Source: Halichondria panicea
Lineage: Eukaryota; Porifera; Demospongiae; Suberitida; Halichondriidae
Assembly (NCBI RefSeq): GCF_963675165.1
Contig: NC_087388.1
Location: forward strand, 6,109,651 to 6,173,650
Direction: 5' to 3'
DNA: 64,000 nt
In this document: positions 12,435 through 23,437 of the stretch, piece by piece
Numbering within the stretch: the first letter of the stretch is position 1
Layout of the letters: each line of letters begins with the position of its first letter
Notes under the pieces: model-generated
Told to the model about the DNA's origin: nothing
Seen by the model: the letters and a program-made list of their open reading frames with translations, nothing else
Database searches by the model: none
Made by a program: the position numbers and the translations under genes

Positions 12435-14236
12435 TTAAACTGTAAATAATAGCGTTATTGCAGATACTAAAACAAAGAAATTAGCAGTGCACTGTTTACC
12501 GTTGTTAGGGGGAGTACAAGTAGGAGCAAGAGGAGATAGTCTCGGAGATACCAGAGCAACAACACACAGTTCATCGTTTTCCTGGTACACATTAGAGAGC
12601 GAATTTATAGTGCAGGTGTTGATGTAGTGATGGATAACGGTGCACCTGCTCAAGGATTTCTCCGCAATCGCAAGGATATTATATTGGTGAGAAACTCCAG
12701 AAATGCGTAGATTGATGGTAGTAGGTACAATAGTAGTACAGATCACCAGACCAGCGTATAAATAGGAGTTTTTATCGACCACTATTTTTGTAGACAGCTC
12801 ATCTCGATTGAAGCAAAAGTCAACGATAAAACCAGCTTGTATACCAGTTTTCTGATTCAGAAACTCGGTATATATTTCCAGGTCATCATATATCACTAGA
12901 ATAACTGGGCAATCACATGAGCTGGACACAATATCTTGAGACGGGGTAATAGAATATGTTAAACTGGACCCATCCAAATAATAACCTTCGTTAACATGTT
13001 GTATTGGTCCAGTCACATCCAAAGACAACGACTTATTCATTACTGTACGGTCAACATCCAATTTTTGACAATCGTTGATCGTGAAGTCAATGAAAGCCCC
13101 TCGAGGCAGCCAGCTCCCTCCGAATATAGATAAAATTAAGGAATCGATTGTATGTTTGATAAATGAGTCAACGAAGATTGCTGACACTTTAGGCAGTTGA
13201 TATATGCTGTTTACATTGATGAGTAGGTCTGATGCAGGAGTCGTGCCACCTGCTACGGTGACGTCTATTGAAGCTGTATGAAATATGCTCTCTGTTGGAG
13301 TAGATTCAGAAACAGTAGTGTATATGATGGGTGCAGGTGAAGTTGATGTATCAGTATGAGATAGCTCTAGTTTGAGAACAGGCAGTAAGACTGCTAAGAC
13401 CACCACTGTTAGTACCACAAAATACGACCAATAAGATTATTATCGTCAACAGCCACGACCATTTGCAACGCCTTGAATGCTGAAGAAAGTTGAATTAAAT
13501 TCGCATTCATTCTGACACGAAAATGTATATAGCTCTGTCAATTGTCTGTCATGCATGCACAGCCACAGCCACATGCATCTGCACATGCACATGAGCACAT
13601 GACAGTAACTAGTTTAAGCTTACCATTGTCACCAGAGATTGATCGCCAATGCTGGATACTTCTTCGTGATTGGTGTCAGTTTGGTTTTCTGCATTCATGC
13701 AATGTTGTTATAAAATTAAGTGGCTCTTGATAGTTTGGAGTGTATTTATATACCTGTAGTGATATCAAGCTGACTTTTCTGTTTCACCTCACTGATGTTG
13801 GTCATTTCCATTATGCCGCTATCAGATGCTTAATGGAGTATATTATAATAATGATTGTAACTCCGAGCAGGTATATGTACTAGCACTAACCATTAGTAGC
13901 CAGTGAAGATGAACTCAGTCTGTACTCTGTATTTCCGGTAGTTTTAGTAAGACGTCTTTCGACCACCTTAGCGAGATCACTGTGCCCAACACTAGAGCGT
14001 GAGAGAGCCTTAAACACGTCTGTCCAGCTTCTCTCTTCACCTTTTAGCCACTCTGATAGACCCTCAAGATAGCAGTTATCAGGATCTTCACGACATCTTA
14101 TATTGATAGTTTCAATAGTAGTATTATTAACTTGCAGAGCTAACAACATCTGCTTCCATTTGGCTCTAGCTTGATATGTTGCTTCATAGACTGCACTAAG
14201 ATCATCTAAACTTATTGAGAGTTTGGAGTCGGCCAT
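12435..14236 (-). pseudogene. DEATH-domain receptor-like gene with +1 frameshift in TM1
   Basis: Exons: 14236-13891 (DEATH), 13828-13754, 13688-13624 and 13479-12435 (TM plus ectodomain). The first three junctions are clean. The ectodomain is almost identical to that of the intact gene at 30417-32185: DCQKLDVDRTVMNKSLSL, CDCPVILVIYDDLEIY and YLYAGLVICTTIVPTT are present. In the first membrane helix, near 13418-13430, one extra base relative to the duplicate shifts the frame and ends translation soon after the helix starts. The product would be DEATH plus linker plus a partial helix. A sequencing or assembly error is possible, because the lesion is a single base in an AT-rich run. Confidence 0.7.
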
Positions 14237-14878
14237 AACAGCTAATGTTTGAGTTACAAAAGGTTTACTGTTTCTCACATAGTTTTTTTGGAATGATTGT
14301 GGTTGGCTCACTGTACACAAAGCATGTACACAAAAGGGTATCAGGTACAACACAAGCCACACCAATTAAGGCACAACCAGTGGCAGTGGCCCAGATGGTC
14401 ATCTGCCACTGCTATGGCCACCACCAATTGTACACTATGGCAACCCCTTATTTCCTGGCGGTACCAGTCAGGTGTTGACATCAATCAAGTTAACGCTGTA
14501 TACTTTACTTTGTCTTACTTGCCATGCAGGGAATGTTCTGAAGCCTGCTAAGGTAGTCATACTTTTAAATAAATAAATCTAGTTAATGTACTACTGCTAC
14601 ATAATATGTATCCAATCACTTATTGCATAAGATAGCGTGGGAGTCAGCACACGCGGGGGGTGGGGTTATTTATATTATGTACCGGTATTATGTATTATAG
14701 TCTATAGATAAGCAAAACAGTTCGTGAAACCACTTATAGGAGTATTAATCATGAGGATATTGGATATATAACTTGAAGTTGTTGCTAAGTCACTGACTCA
14801 CATTGTTAAAAGCAAATCGCTAAAAGTTATACGTACAACTATAGTATAATTATGAGCTATATCCAATTATAACAATAA
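14237..14878. other. Spacer between tandem DEATH genes
   Basis: It is homologous to the spacers at 11722-12434 and 29698-30416 but more diverged. It contains the gatagcgtgggagtcagcac block near 14634. No gene is seen. Confidence 0.55.
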
Positions 14879-16660
14879 TTAAACTGCATGCATGTACATT
14901 ATTGCGGGTACCAAAACAAAGAAACTAGCAGTGCACTGTTTGCCGTTGTTAGGGGGAGTACAAGTAGGAGCAAGAGAAGATAGTCTCGGAGATACCAGAG
15001 CAACAACACACAGTTCATCGTTTTCCTGGTACACATCGAAGAGCGAATTTATAGTACACGTGTTAATGTAGTGATGGATAACGGTGCACCTGCTCAAGGA
15101 TTTCTCCGCAATCGCAAGGATATTATATTGGTGAGAAATTCCAGAGATGCGTAGATTGATGGTAGTAGGTACAATAGTAGTATACAGATCACCACACCAG
15201 TGTATAAATAGGAGTTTTTATCTTTGTAGACAGCTCGTCTCGATTGAAGCAAAAGTCAAAGATAAAACCAGTTTGTATACCAGTTTTCTGATTCAGAAAC
15301 TCGGTATATATTTCCAGGTAATCATATATCATATCACTATAGTAACTGGGCAATCACATGAGCTGGACACAATAGCTTGAGATGGGGTAATAGAATATGT
15401 TAGACTGGACCCATCCAAATAATAGCCTTCGTCAACGTGTTGTATGTAGGTCTAGTCACATCCAAAGATCGACTTATTCACTAATGTATGGTCAACATAT
15501 AATTTTTGACAATCGTTGACCGTGAAGTCAATGAAAGCCCCTCGAGGAAGCCAGCTCCCTCCGAATATAGATAAAATTAAGGAATCAAAGGTATGTTTGA
15601 TAAATGAGTCAACGAAGATTGCTGACACTTTAGGCAGTTGATATATGCTGTTTAAATTGATGGGTAGGTCTGATGCAGGATTAATTAGAGTTGTGCCACC
15701 TGCTACGGTAACGTCTATTGTATAATATAGCTGTACGAAATGTGCTCTCTGAATTAATTGTCCATGGGTATTCAGAAAAAGTAGTGGGCGGAGAGTTGAT
15801 GTTGGCAATATAATTATATATGATGGGTGGAGGTGAAGTTGATGTATCAGTATGAGATAGCTCTAGTTTGAGAACAGGCAGTAAGACTGCTAAGACCACC
15901 ACTGTTAGTACCACAATGATGACCAATAAGATTATTACTAGCCTCGATTCCAGGCCGCTGAGAAAGGCAAGGGGCTGGAGTCGAGGCTAGATTATTACCA
16001 TCACCAGCCACGACCATTTGCAACGCCTTGAATGCTGATGAAGAAAGTGAATTTCGCATTCACACGAAAATGTATAGCTCAGTCAATTGGCTGTCCTACA
16101 TGCACAGCCACATGCATGAGAGTAACTTACTATTGTCACCAGATATTGATTGTCAATGCTGGTGTGCATGCATGTCAGCTTGTTTTCATGATCTGCGATA
16201 ATAATAGAGTTAACTTATGTTTTTTGTATTACTTGTAGTGATATCAAGCTGACTTCTCTGATCCACCTCACTGATGTTGGTCATTTCCATTATGCCGCTA
16301 TCAGATCCTGAGATATAATTGCATGCAGGTGTATATAATACATACATCCATGGACTAACCATTAGTTGCCAGTGAAGATGAACTCAGTCTGTACTCTGTA
16401 TTTCCGGTAGCTTTAGTAAGACGTCTTTCGACCACCTTAGTGAGATTACTGTGCCCAACGCTAGAGCGTGAGAGAGCCTCAAACACGTCTGTCCAGCTTC
16501 TCTCACAACCTCTTAACCACTCTGATAGACCCTCAAGATAGCAGTTATCAGGATCTTCACGACATCTTATATTGATAGTTTCAAATAGTAGCATTGTTAA
16601 CTTGCAGAGCTAAGAACATCTGCTTCCATTTGGCTCTAGCTTGAAATGTTACTTCATAGG
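14879..16660 (-). pseudogene. Heavily damaged DEATH-domain receptor-like copy
   Basis: Homology to the genes at 28-32 kb runs through DEATH exon remains (about 16660-16360), linker exons (about 16307-16130) and the ectodomain exon (about 16030-14879), but lesions are many. The DEATH exon has lost its N-terminus beyond the EATFQARAK region and has an extra base in the run after ATAGTTTC. The ectodomain carries several indels (near 15220, 15330, 15450 and 15720), so only short frames remain (14879-15097, 15452-15808). A 51-bp hairpin transposon sits in the first membrane helix at 15939. It is clearly non-functional as a receptor. Confidence 0.85.
15939..15989. mobile_element. 51-bp hairpin mini-transposon with 9-bp target duplication
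   Basis: An almost perfect hairpin starting TAGCCTCGATTCCAGGCC and ending gtcgaggcta is flanked by the 9-bp direct repeat gattattac (15930-15938 and 15990-15998). Paralogues at 31400 and 28990 give the empty site (aataagattattat). Its ends match those of the 1,088-bp element at 2275, so it looks like an extreme deletion derivative moved by the same transposase. Confidence 0.88.
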
Positions 16661-16832
16661 ATTATTGGTGATTATTTATATCTATAGCTACAAACTGATC
16701 CTTTGCATGTGAATGCATGTGTTGCAATTGACCCAGTATAAACAGAGCCCTAATTAAAGACACAACACAACCATCATGCAAATCATTTTGCCCCCAGCGG
16801 TGGGAGTTAGCTTCGATTACAGGCCACCGGCG

Positions 16833-16882
16833 TAGCCTCGAATCCAGGCTGATTATTTTTAATCGGCCTGGATTCGAGGCTA
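16833..16882. mobile_element. 50-bp hairpin mini-transposon
   Basis: A hairpin starting TAGCCTCGAATCCAGGCT and ending with its inverted copy belongs to the same family as 15939 and 46509. It lies in the short interval between the DEATH remnant and the CARD gene at 17009. A target duplication is not clear here. Confidence 0.75.
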
Positions 16883-16946
16883 GCGCGACAACTCCATTAT
16901 TTCACACGCCCAAAGGTCTCTGGCCCCCCCCCCTTCTCTACTGCAG

Positions 16947-16969
16947 CACGAGCCCCACCTCCAAAAGTT
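16947..16969 (+). promoter_or_regulatory. Conserved upstream box of the CARD gene
   Basis: The string cacgagccccacctccaaaa is shared with 25061-25082 and 32431-32451, each 40-51 bp before the CARD start codon. A second shared block (gcttcgattacaggcc) lies near 16810-16826. These are candidate core promoter or 5' leader elements; binding factors are unknown. Confidence 0.5.
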
Positions 16970-17008
16970 AAATGTTTGTTTGTCTAAGTTGATCTAATAC
17001 CACAATTT

Positions 17009-20000
17009 ATGGCCGAATTGAACAAAGGTTATGAAGCTCTTGTGAGCTGTCATGAAATGCTGGTCTCTGAAATTGCTCAAGACCCAAAGCAGATGGCTGT
17101 CTCATTATTCCAGCATCGCTTTATATTAGAAGATACGAAAGCTAAAATCAATGAGCTAGACCGAACCAGAAAAGATAAAGCGATATTGCTAGTGGACGAC
17201 ATTGAAAACAAAGTTAAGTCTCATCCAGAGTTCTACGAAACATTTCTACTGATTCTCGGTGAAAACGAATTACTATATTGCGACCTTGTAGAGTCACTCC
17301 TACAGCAGTATGAAAAGTATGGAAGGATTGAACCTGAGTCAAAGCATGGTAATGTGTAAACTAAGGCTCTGCTTAATATTATAACCCGCAGCAACTCGGG
17401 TATAGTAGTTGTATATTCTGAATCTGTTCACCTGAATGCGATAGCGCTGCGTTTGTACCATGGATATAGCCTCAACACAAAAGGTAGTTTTTAATTTGGC
17501 AGATTTTGCTTTTTTGTCAAAAAAGTGAGCAAATGCTAAGAAGTTAAGAAGCTAAGAAGCTTGAATCTGCACGGTTGGCCTAAATGTACATACGGCTTTG
17601 ACTCGAGGCTAGCTATGGACTTACACTAAATCCCAAATTAACACGAGGGTTGTACTTTAGTGGTTTAGTTATTGATATCAGTATGTGCAAAGCTATTAAT
17701 TTTGAATCTATATAACAATCATAACCAGCTCCAATATTGATAATCATGTAGGCAGGGCCCGAGGGAATTATGTCATCCAGTGCAATATATGGCATGTTGC
17801 ACGAGGGCGCCTGCAAGCAATAACTATACTGCATGACTGTATCTATTTCTACGTACAGATCCTCTAGCCTCAGGCCAGCGCAAAAGGTCATTGCCATCAG
17901 ATGTAGAAGTTGAAACTCTGTCAAAGCGTCCAAAGAATGATGTCACTGTACAAGGTATGCATGATCTATAATAATATTATATATATAGATCTCCCATTAT
18001 TAATACATGTAAGTATAGATACTTACATGTAATAACATTTAGTGCTGATCACATGATCTCCAGCCAATCAGCTTATCTGAAAGTAGTCAGGTGACCATGG
18101 ATTAAATAACTTAATCCACACTTAAGTGTGCTTTAAGTTGGTTTGTTTATGCACACTTTTTATCAAACAATCATAATACAAGCAGATTGAATCTGAATGT
18201 CATTATAATTATAATAATAATACAAGCAGATTAAATAAGTACACAAGCAAAGCTGAAAGTATGAATGTTATTGTTTCGACTTGTTTCATGTGTAGTAAGT
18301 GTACCGAAGTGCTGACTTGACCATAGCACCGCTTTTTCGTCTGGAGAAATAGGCTCAGCTTGCTTCGGAGATGTACATACCTGTACCTAAGCCAGATCCA
18401 TATAATTGGTTCATCAAAGATGCTTCGAATATCATAGCTTTCCAAAAGAGCAAACCAGATACTCATTGCCATATAGTTTGCGCACAAAGTTTCCCATCCA
18501 GTAAGCCAGATCAGCTGGAGGCATATCCAGTAGTGGGATCGGGACTGTTGGTCAGCAGGAGAAATAAGTCGAGAACATGCCCAGTCAGTCCAGATAGCTT
18601 TAGATCGTATCCTTCTTCTTTGCACCAGTTACTGGATCTACAAACCTACTAAAACTTGCTATTACGTCTAGCTAGCTAGCTAGCCACCAGCAACTGATTT
18701 AAAATGTAGCTAGATCTAGCTGCCATGAGGCTAGAGCTCACGTGACAGCACTAAATCCTTTAGAACACACCTAGCCAAGTCACGTGTTTTAATGCTGGTG
18801 CACTCGGATGGCCTCTCGGTTACGTAATGCACTCGGCTGCGCCTCGAGCACCACGTTAACCTCAAGGCCATCCTCGGCATGCAGATTAAAACACTTAATC
18901 TTGGCTAGGTGTGTTCTAAATAATACATAGATACTTACATGTATTGTGTACACAGTGTTTACTTCCTCTGCCCCACAATGACAACAGAACTCTTACAACT
19001 GCCCAATTCTATTTACCATACATTTTTTAGTGTGTAACTTGTTGCCCAATGACGTCAAACTCTTCTGATTGGTCAAGCTTTTCCCTATAAATTGTAATGA
19101 AGTGTTTTGAGTGAATCTTAGTGAATTCATTAGTTTGCTGAATTTTAGGTTTTTCTTCCCACAACTAGGTAGTGACCAATTAATGAGTATTGGGCGGGAG
19201 GGTGGACCATAAGTCCCAAAAGCAGATTTCTTCCACTGCATTTACACACAGTCAAGAGTAGATAAGAGTAAGAGTGTTGAACTCCTGTAGTAATCGTGGA
19301 ACCGCATTTGCCTTAAATTGCGTCATTACTGTCGTCACTATTCAATTAATGAGGCCGCAATCAACATGTGCAATAAGTGTTGCCAGGAGTACATGTGCTC
19401 CTGGTGTCTAACATAACAAATTAGACTATCAAGTGATGACGCAATTTAAGGCAAATGCTGTTACTAGCAGTTCAACACTCTTACTCTTATCTACTCTTGA
19501 CACAGTAGTGCAAATGCCATATTATATTGCACTGCATGGTATGGTTGCTATGGTAGTGATGCAACATGCCATATACAGAGCACTGTATACTATTGCTTTG
19601 ATCTGCCCACTCACTGGGCAACATATTATGCAATTACAGTTGATACATTTGAAGAACGATTGCTAAAAACCTTTCGAAGTGGAGAATTTGGACAAGCTAT
19701 TGAGATTCTATCCCAGGCTGAAAGTCAGTCCATTGATCTGAGAGACGTGTCTGATGCAGACGGCAAAACTCTCCTTCATCTTGCATGTCGCGAAAACTGG
19801 GTAGACTGGTATCACATCGTGTGTAGCCTCGTCGATAAACACCATTGCAATGTTGCAGCAGTGGATGAAGATGGGAACACACTCCTTCATGAGGCATATC
19901 AATGCGGCAATCTTCCATGCATAGATTACCTGCTTACCTTACCAACTTGTAATCCTGATGCAATTAACAAGCACGAGCAAACAGTACTGAGAATGGCCCT

Positions 20001-20244
20001 GGAGGTAAATGATGAACTAACTGTAAGAAAACTTCTAGAAACTGGGCGAGTCGATCTTGGACAAAGTAGGTCATACGTTCAAAAGTTGCTTGCAAAGAAT
20101 CCCCAATCACAACCACAAAGTCACGATGGCTCAGCTCCTCTTCAGGGAAGCATTCAAGTTGGATCATCATCCCTTACTCGCTCTATCCTCCAATTAGCGG
20201 AAGCATTTATTGATGAAGTGGTAAAGTACAATCCTTCTAGCTAA
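17009..20244 (+). CDS. CARD-ankyrin protein without membrane part
   Basis: Proposed exons are 17009-17348 (CARD, phase 0-1) and 19640-20244 (ankyrin, phase 1 to stop), giving about 314 residues. The CARD starts accATGGcc and contains YEALVSCHEMLVSEIAQDP and KAILLVDDIENKV. The ankyrin part has GKTLLHLACRENWVDW and DGNTLLHEAYQCGNLP. The two linker exons of the complete genes are absent from the 2.3-kb intron, but because both flanking phases are 1 a direct splice keeps the frame. After GRVDLGQS the sequence departs from paralogues, and a stop comes before the conserved helical post-ankyrin region and before any membrane exon. The product would be a soluble CARD-ankyrin protein. It may also be a decayed copy; the splice across 2.3 kb is inferred. 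Confidence 0.6.
18759..18920. repeat. Foldback element (MITE-like)
   Basis: The left arm tttagaacacacctagccaa has an inverted copy at the right end, ttggctaggtgtgttctaaa. The inner arms continue through cacgtgttttaat and attaaaaca. No coding content. Confidence 0.75.
19251..19501. repeat. 251-bp foldback element
   Basis: The arms gtcaagagtagataagagta and tactcttatctactcttgac are exact inverted copies. A second inverted pair inside (gcatttgccttaaattgcgt and its complement) extends the stem. It sits just before the ankyrin exon at 19640. Confidence 0.8.
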
Positions 20245-20372
20245 TGTTTGTTCTAGGAACTGCATGCAGCTGAGCTTTGATATTGGAGAACTGGGTCTAG
20301 ATTATGTTTTCTGTTTCTGTATATATACGAGAGTGTGCAATGTTGAGTATTATACACGTTACAAGTTACAAG

Positions 20373-20378
20373 AATAAA
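20373..20378 (+). terminator. Candidate polyadenylation signal
   Basis: An aataaa hexamer lies about 130 bp after the stop codon at 20244 and is followed by a gt-containing stretch. Plausible position for the end of the CARD-ankyrin transcript. Confidence 0.4.
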
Positions 20379-20597
20379 GTGTCTACGAAGTATGACTGTA
20401 TCGTTAACGGTGAAATTTGCGGATTTCCACAAGAAATTATATCATTTGTGTTTCCATAGTTATTATCATATCAAGATCAAAAATAATATATGTATATACT
20501 TCCACGATGGTCTCCATAATTATATATAGGAAAAACATAGAGCTAATAGCTGTGTCTGAGTTGGCAGCAGTGTAATTACTATATCTATGTACCAGTA

Positions 20598-20948
20598 TTA
20601 TGTCTGTCTGTTACAGCTTCTAACTCCTTGTACTTGATCCACAGCTTCGTACTTATCTGTAAGCACTGATAAGAGGAGGTCATCATGTCGCTCATTCCTT
20701 TCCCGAAGTATTGCAATGAATTTATCATAAATTCCTGGAAAACTTTTGACTTTTGCCTGCAATTCTAGCACTAAAATCCTGGCTTTTGCCGTGTTTGTTT
20801 TGTCAAGCTGGATTTCCTGATTCGTTTCTTCTGATATCAAATGGTTTTGGAACAAAACTCCAGCGTATCCTCCCGGATCTGAAGCGAAGTCAGCAGCTAG
20901 CTGCTCGTTGCAACTCACCAATACATCATAACCAACATTTGTTGTCAT
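20598..20948 (-). CDS. Isolated CARD of the second subtype, possibly a pseudogene
   Basis: A 116-residue frame starts ATGACAACAAAT and encodes a CARD close to that at 47896-48223 (LVSCNEQL, ADFASDP, FQNHLIS, LQAKVKSFPG, ERNERHDDLL). In that copy the exon ends with a GT donor after GTAACAGCAG. Here the donor position reads acagacagac, with no GT, and a 16-nt repeat sits just before it, so the frame runs to a nearby stop. No ankyrin or membrane exons follow leftward. It is either a stand-alone CARD adaptor or an orphan exon. The 5' flank (catggcaggtct) is conserved with 47867. Confidence 0.5.
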   Translation of the reverse strand: MTTNVGYDVLVSCNEQLAADFASDPGGYAGVLFQNHLISEETNQEIQLDKTNTAKARILVLELQAKVKSFPGIYDKFIAILRERNERHDDLLLSVLTDKYEAVDQVQGVRSCNRQT

Positions 20949-21169
20949 ATTGCACCTCTCATAGACCTGCCATGCAAGTGAAGCAATTCATTATAATAAT
21001 TATGTTGTCTCAATAGATTAATGACGTACCTTATGCAGTTTTGTCTGAATATAGAATTTTTAAGCGGTTTTGCAGCTAGTCTAATGCTATATACATGCAC
21101 AAATTCTTAAGTGTATCCCCCATGCAAAAAGAGCTCATAATTATAGTATTCATCAGGGAGTTATAAGGT

Positions 21170-21463
21170 TACGTGTCATGCAGCTCATGAGATTGAGTGG
21201 CTGGATTGAGTGTGAGAGCTTACTCACTGCCATGTCACACATGCACTGCACATACACGAAAGGCTCCTGGAACACACAAATAATAAAGACATTTCTCAGC
21301 CTATCAGCAGTATCACTACACAATATTCTTAGCTGACAACGTCCAATCAGATTGTTCGATTCTTGAAACTTCTGTACATACACTATAGATCCACATATCT
21401 GACGTCAGTTGAAGTATAGGGTTAAAGTTCACTCCGAGCCTGATGCTTGTCAAAGCCAAGTCT
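21170..21463 (-). other. Exon-B relic (recurrent unknown exon)
   Basis: It is similar to the - strand segment at 62935-63137: an acceptor followed by ACTTGGCTTTGACAAGCA and, further on, STDVRY and QKFQESNNLIG peptides. Here the frame is broken near 21430 and the downstream part is rearranged. Confidence 0.5.
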
Positions 21464-22930
21464 GTATATAGAGAAACACAGTGTGTGCATGACAATACTT
21501 TACAGTTGGTACAAGCAATTACACTACACAAAGAAATGCTCCAACACAAACATTTGTAGACTCCTCCATGCCGGCATAGATCATGCACTCATCATGAATA
21601 TGATTTAAGATTACCGTGGGCACACTAACATTTAACAGGGGAGGAAATGTGATATCCTTACCATATGGAACTAACATTAAGATAAAGACTGTGATTCCGT
21701 AAATACTGTGTTGTGTAGTCCATAATTATAATTATTCGATTTTAAAAACCTGACAAGTATAATGTCTAAACCATGCATTAGTCCTACAAGGCCTACAGAA
21801 TTTTTAGCAGGAAGTTATTATACATACATAAATTATAGTATACATGTGTATACACACACACATGCATATCTGCATGTGCATTAGCTGAATTACCAGATCA
21901 CTGATGGTATGCAGATATACAGTTTTGAAAGTTCTTTCTTTGATGCTTTTGCTTCTCACTGTTCTCAGATTACATGGAGCCGGGAGTGGCTCATAAAGTA
22001 ACACGATACTGGAGTGCATACATGTCTGTGCATAGTTTCGAAGCCTAATATTAACGTACTTTAAGTATTATGCCTGTTAATTAAGCAGCAGCCTGGAGCT
22101 AGTGCATGAATACACTCTTCATACCACTCTCCTGAAACCACATGCCTTAGAGTGCATGCATGTGTATACCTAGAGCACTAAAGTGCAAACCCTCGGCTGG
22201 TGACATGACATGATTATAAAGAAACCAGAAGAGTGATATAATACAGCAATGTAGTGATGAATATCATGTATGGCTTAACTGTCTAGCACAGCAATTCAGG
22301 AGCTAAACTAGACTGGAGGCATGCTAAAACATTTGAGAACAGGGTTTTAGTGGCACATATATAGATATATGCACTGTGGACTAGGGTCACAGCAAAGAAG
22401 CGTGGAGTCTCATGCAGAGAAGTATGGCTCCTGGAATAGGATCCCGGAGTCAGCTCAACCAGACACAATTCTAGCTTTCTATTGTATGGACCCTGTTCCA
22501 CATAAAAATAATGAGTTCATAATGCTACTGCGTAACAAGCCAGAACAAAACTGTACATGTAGATTAGTCTCATGGGGGGGCTGATCCATGAAACTACATG
22601 TAGATAGGCAGAGGAGCAATAATTACGTCGTATGTTTTTGCTGAGAGTAATCAGAGGCTAATTACTTGAGCTGCACCACACCTGTTGTACCTCCTCTGGG
22701 TAAATATAGGCTTGGTTCCCGTCCTCCTTCAGGGAGGGCAGCGATGCCCGTCTAGGTTTAGCCATAGATACGGTTTAGCTCGCCTTTTCTGCAAAACAAA
22801 GACTTATTTGCAAAATCTGCCAAATTTTAAGCCTTAGATTTAATACTACAAGTTTCCCTACATACAAATTGTGATGCCTAAATCACCAGGTAAGCCAAAC
22901 TGAGCAGTGACAGACACAGACACAGACACA
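21464..22930. other. No gene recognised
   Basis: AT-rich sequence with short tgca and acac repeats. Open frames are under 95 codons, have no paralogue in the window and no splice context. I see nothing that supports a gene. Confidence 0.5.
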
Positions 22931-23345
22931 CAGCGGCGTGAGAGAGCCTTAAACACGTCTGTCCAGCTTCTCTCTTCACCTTTAGCCACTCTGATAGACC
23001 CTCAAGATAGCATGCAGTTATCAGGATCTTCACGACATCTTCATGATGTTGATAGTTTCTAGTACAGTGGAACCTCCGTTAACCACCTCCGAATAAAGGC
23101 CAGCTGCTATATAACAGCCAGGCACCCAGGTCCCAAATGAACAGTTTGTGTACAAAACAACCCCTCAACAAAGGCCACCTCTGTATAAAGGCCAAAACAT
23201 TGTTCCCCAAAGGCGTCCGTTATAGAGAGGTTCTACTGTATTATTAACTTGCAGAGCTAACAACATCTGCTTCCATTTGGCTCTAACTTGAAATGTTGCT
23301 TCATAGACTGCACTAAGATCATCTAATTTTGCTAATTTTTGAATA
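22931..23345 (-). pseudogene. DEATH-exon fragment split by a MITE
   Basis: DEATH-exon homology, LDDLSAVYEATFQVRAKWKQ at the N-terminal side (about 23330-23241) and the CYLEGL to VFKAL part (about 23060-22931), is interrupted by the 174-bp element at 23065-23238. Both ends are also truncated, the C-terminal side near VFKAL. No ectodomain exon remains to the left. Confidence 0.85.
23065..23238. mobile_element. 174-bp pogo/Tigger-like MITE
   Basis: The ends CAGTGGAACCTC and GAGGTTCTACTG form terminal inverted repeats, flanked by TA on both sides (23063-23064 and 23239-23240). CAGT-GAACCTC termini with a TA target are typical of pogo/Tigger-family MITEs. Intact DEATH exons at 29580 and 32070 give the empty site. 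Confidence 0.88.
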
Positions 23346-23437
23346 TTGTCTAGAGCTACATGGTTCACTGATTCTCTGTATGCGTTGACCCAGTGTACAC
23401 AGAGCCCTAATCAACACAAACATCGCCGGTGCATATA

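Larger units (their letters stand above)
11053..14236. repeat. Block duplicate of 29040-32185 (left copy)
   Basis: This stretch, holding the 5' part of one DEATH gene, the spacer and a complete second gene, is nearly identical over long runs, spacers included, to 29040-32185. Examples are 11797-12430 against 29773-30416 and the ectodomain exons at 12435 and 30417. High identity in non-coding sequence points to recent duplication or gene conversion. Confidence 0.85.
17349..19639. other. Long intron or intergenic stretch with repeats
   Basis: This stretch separates the CARD and ankyrin exons. It holds a segment near 17753-17813 that is an inverted copy of 57578-57640, a partial TAGCCTC-type terminus near 17600, the foldback at 18759 and the foldback at 19251. 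No linker exon homologous to 33129-33254 is present. Confidence 0.55.

Noticed and set aside
12435..13418. A separate single-exon secreted protein starting with the hydrophobic stretch at 13418
   Set aside because: The identical duplicate at 30417 is the last exon of a four-exon DEATH gene; the apparent start is a frameshift artefact, not a signal peptide.
16833..16882. Rho-independent terminator hairpin
   Set aside because: The genome is eukaryotic, and the hairpin belongs to a mobile family with 9-bp target repeats.
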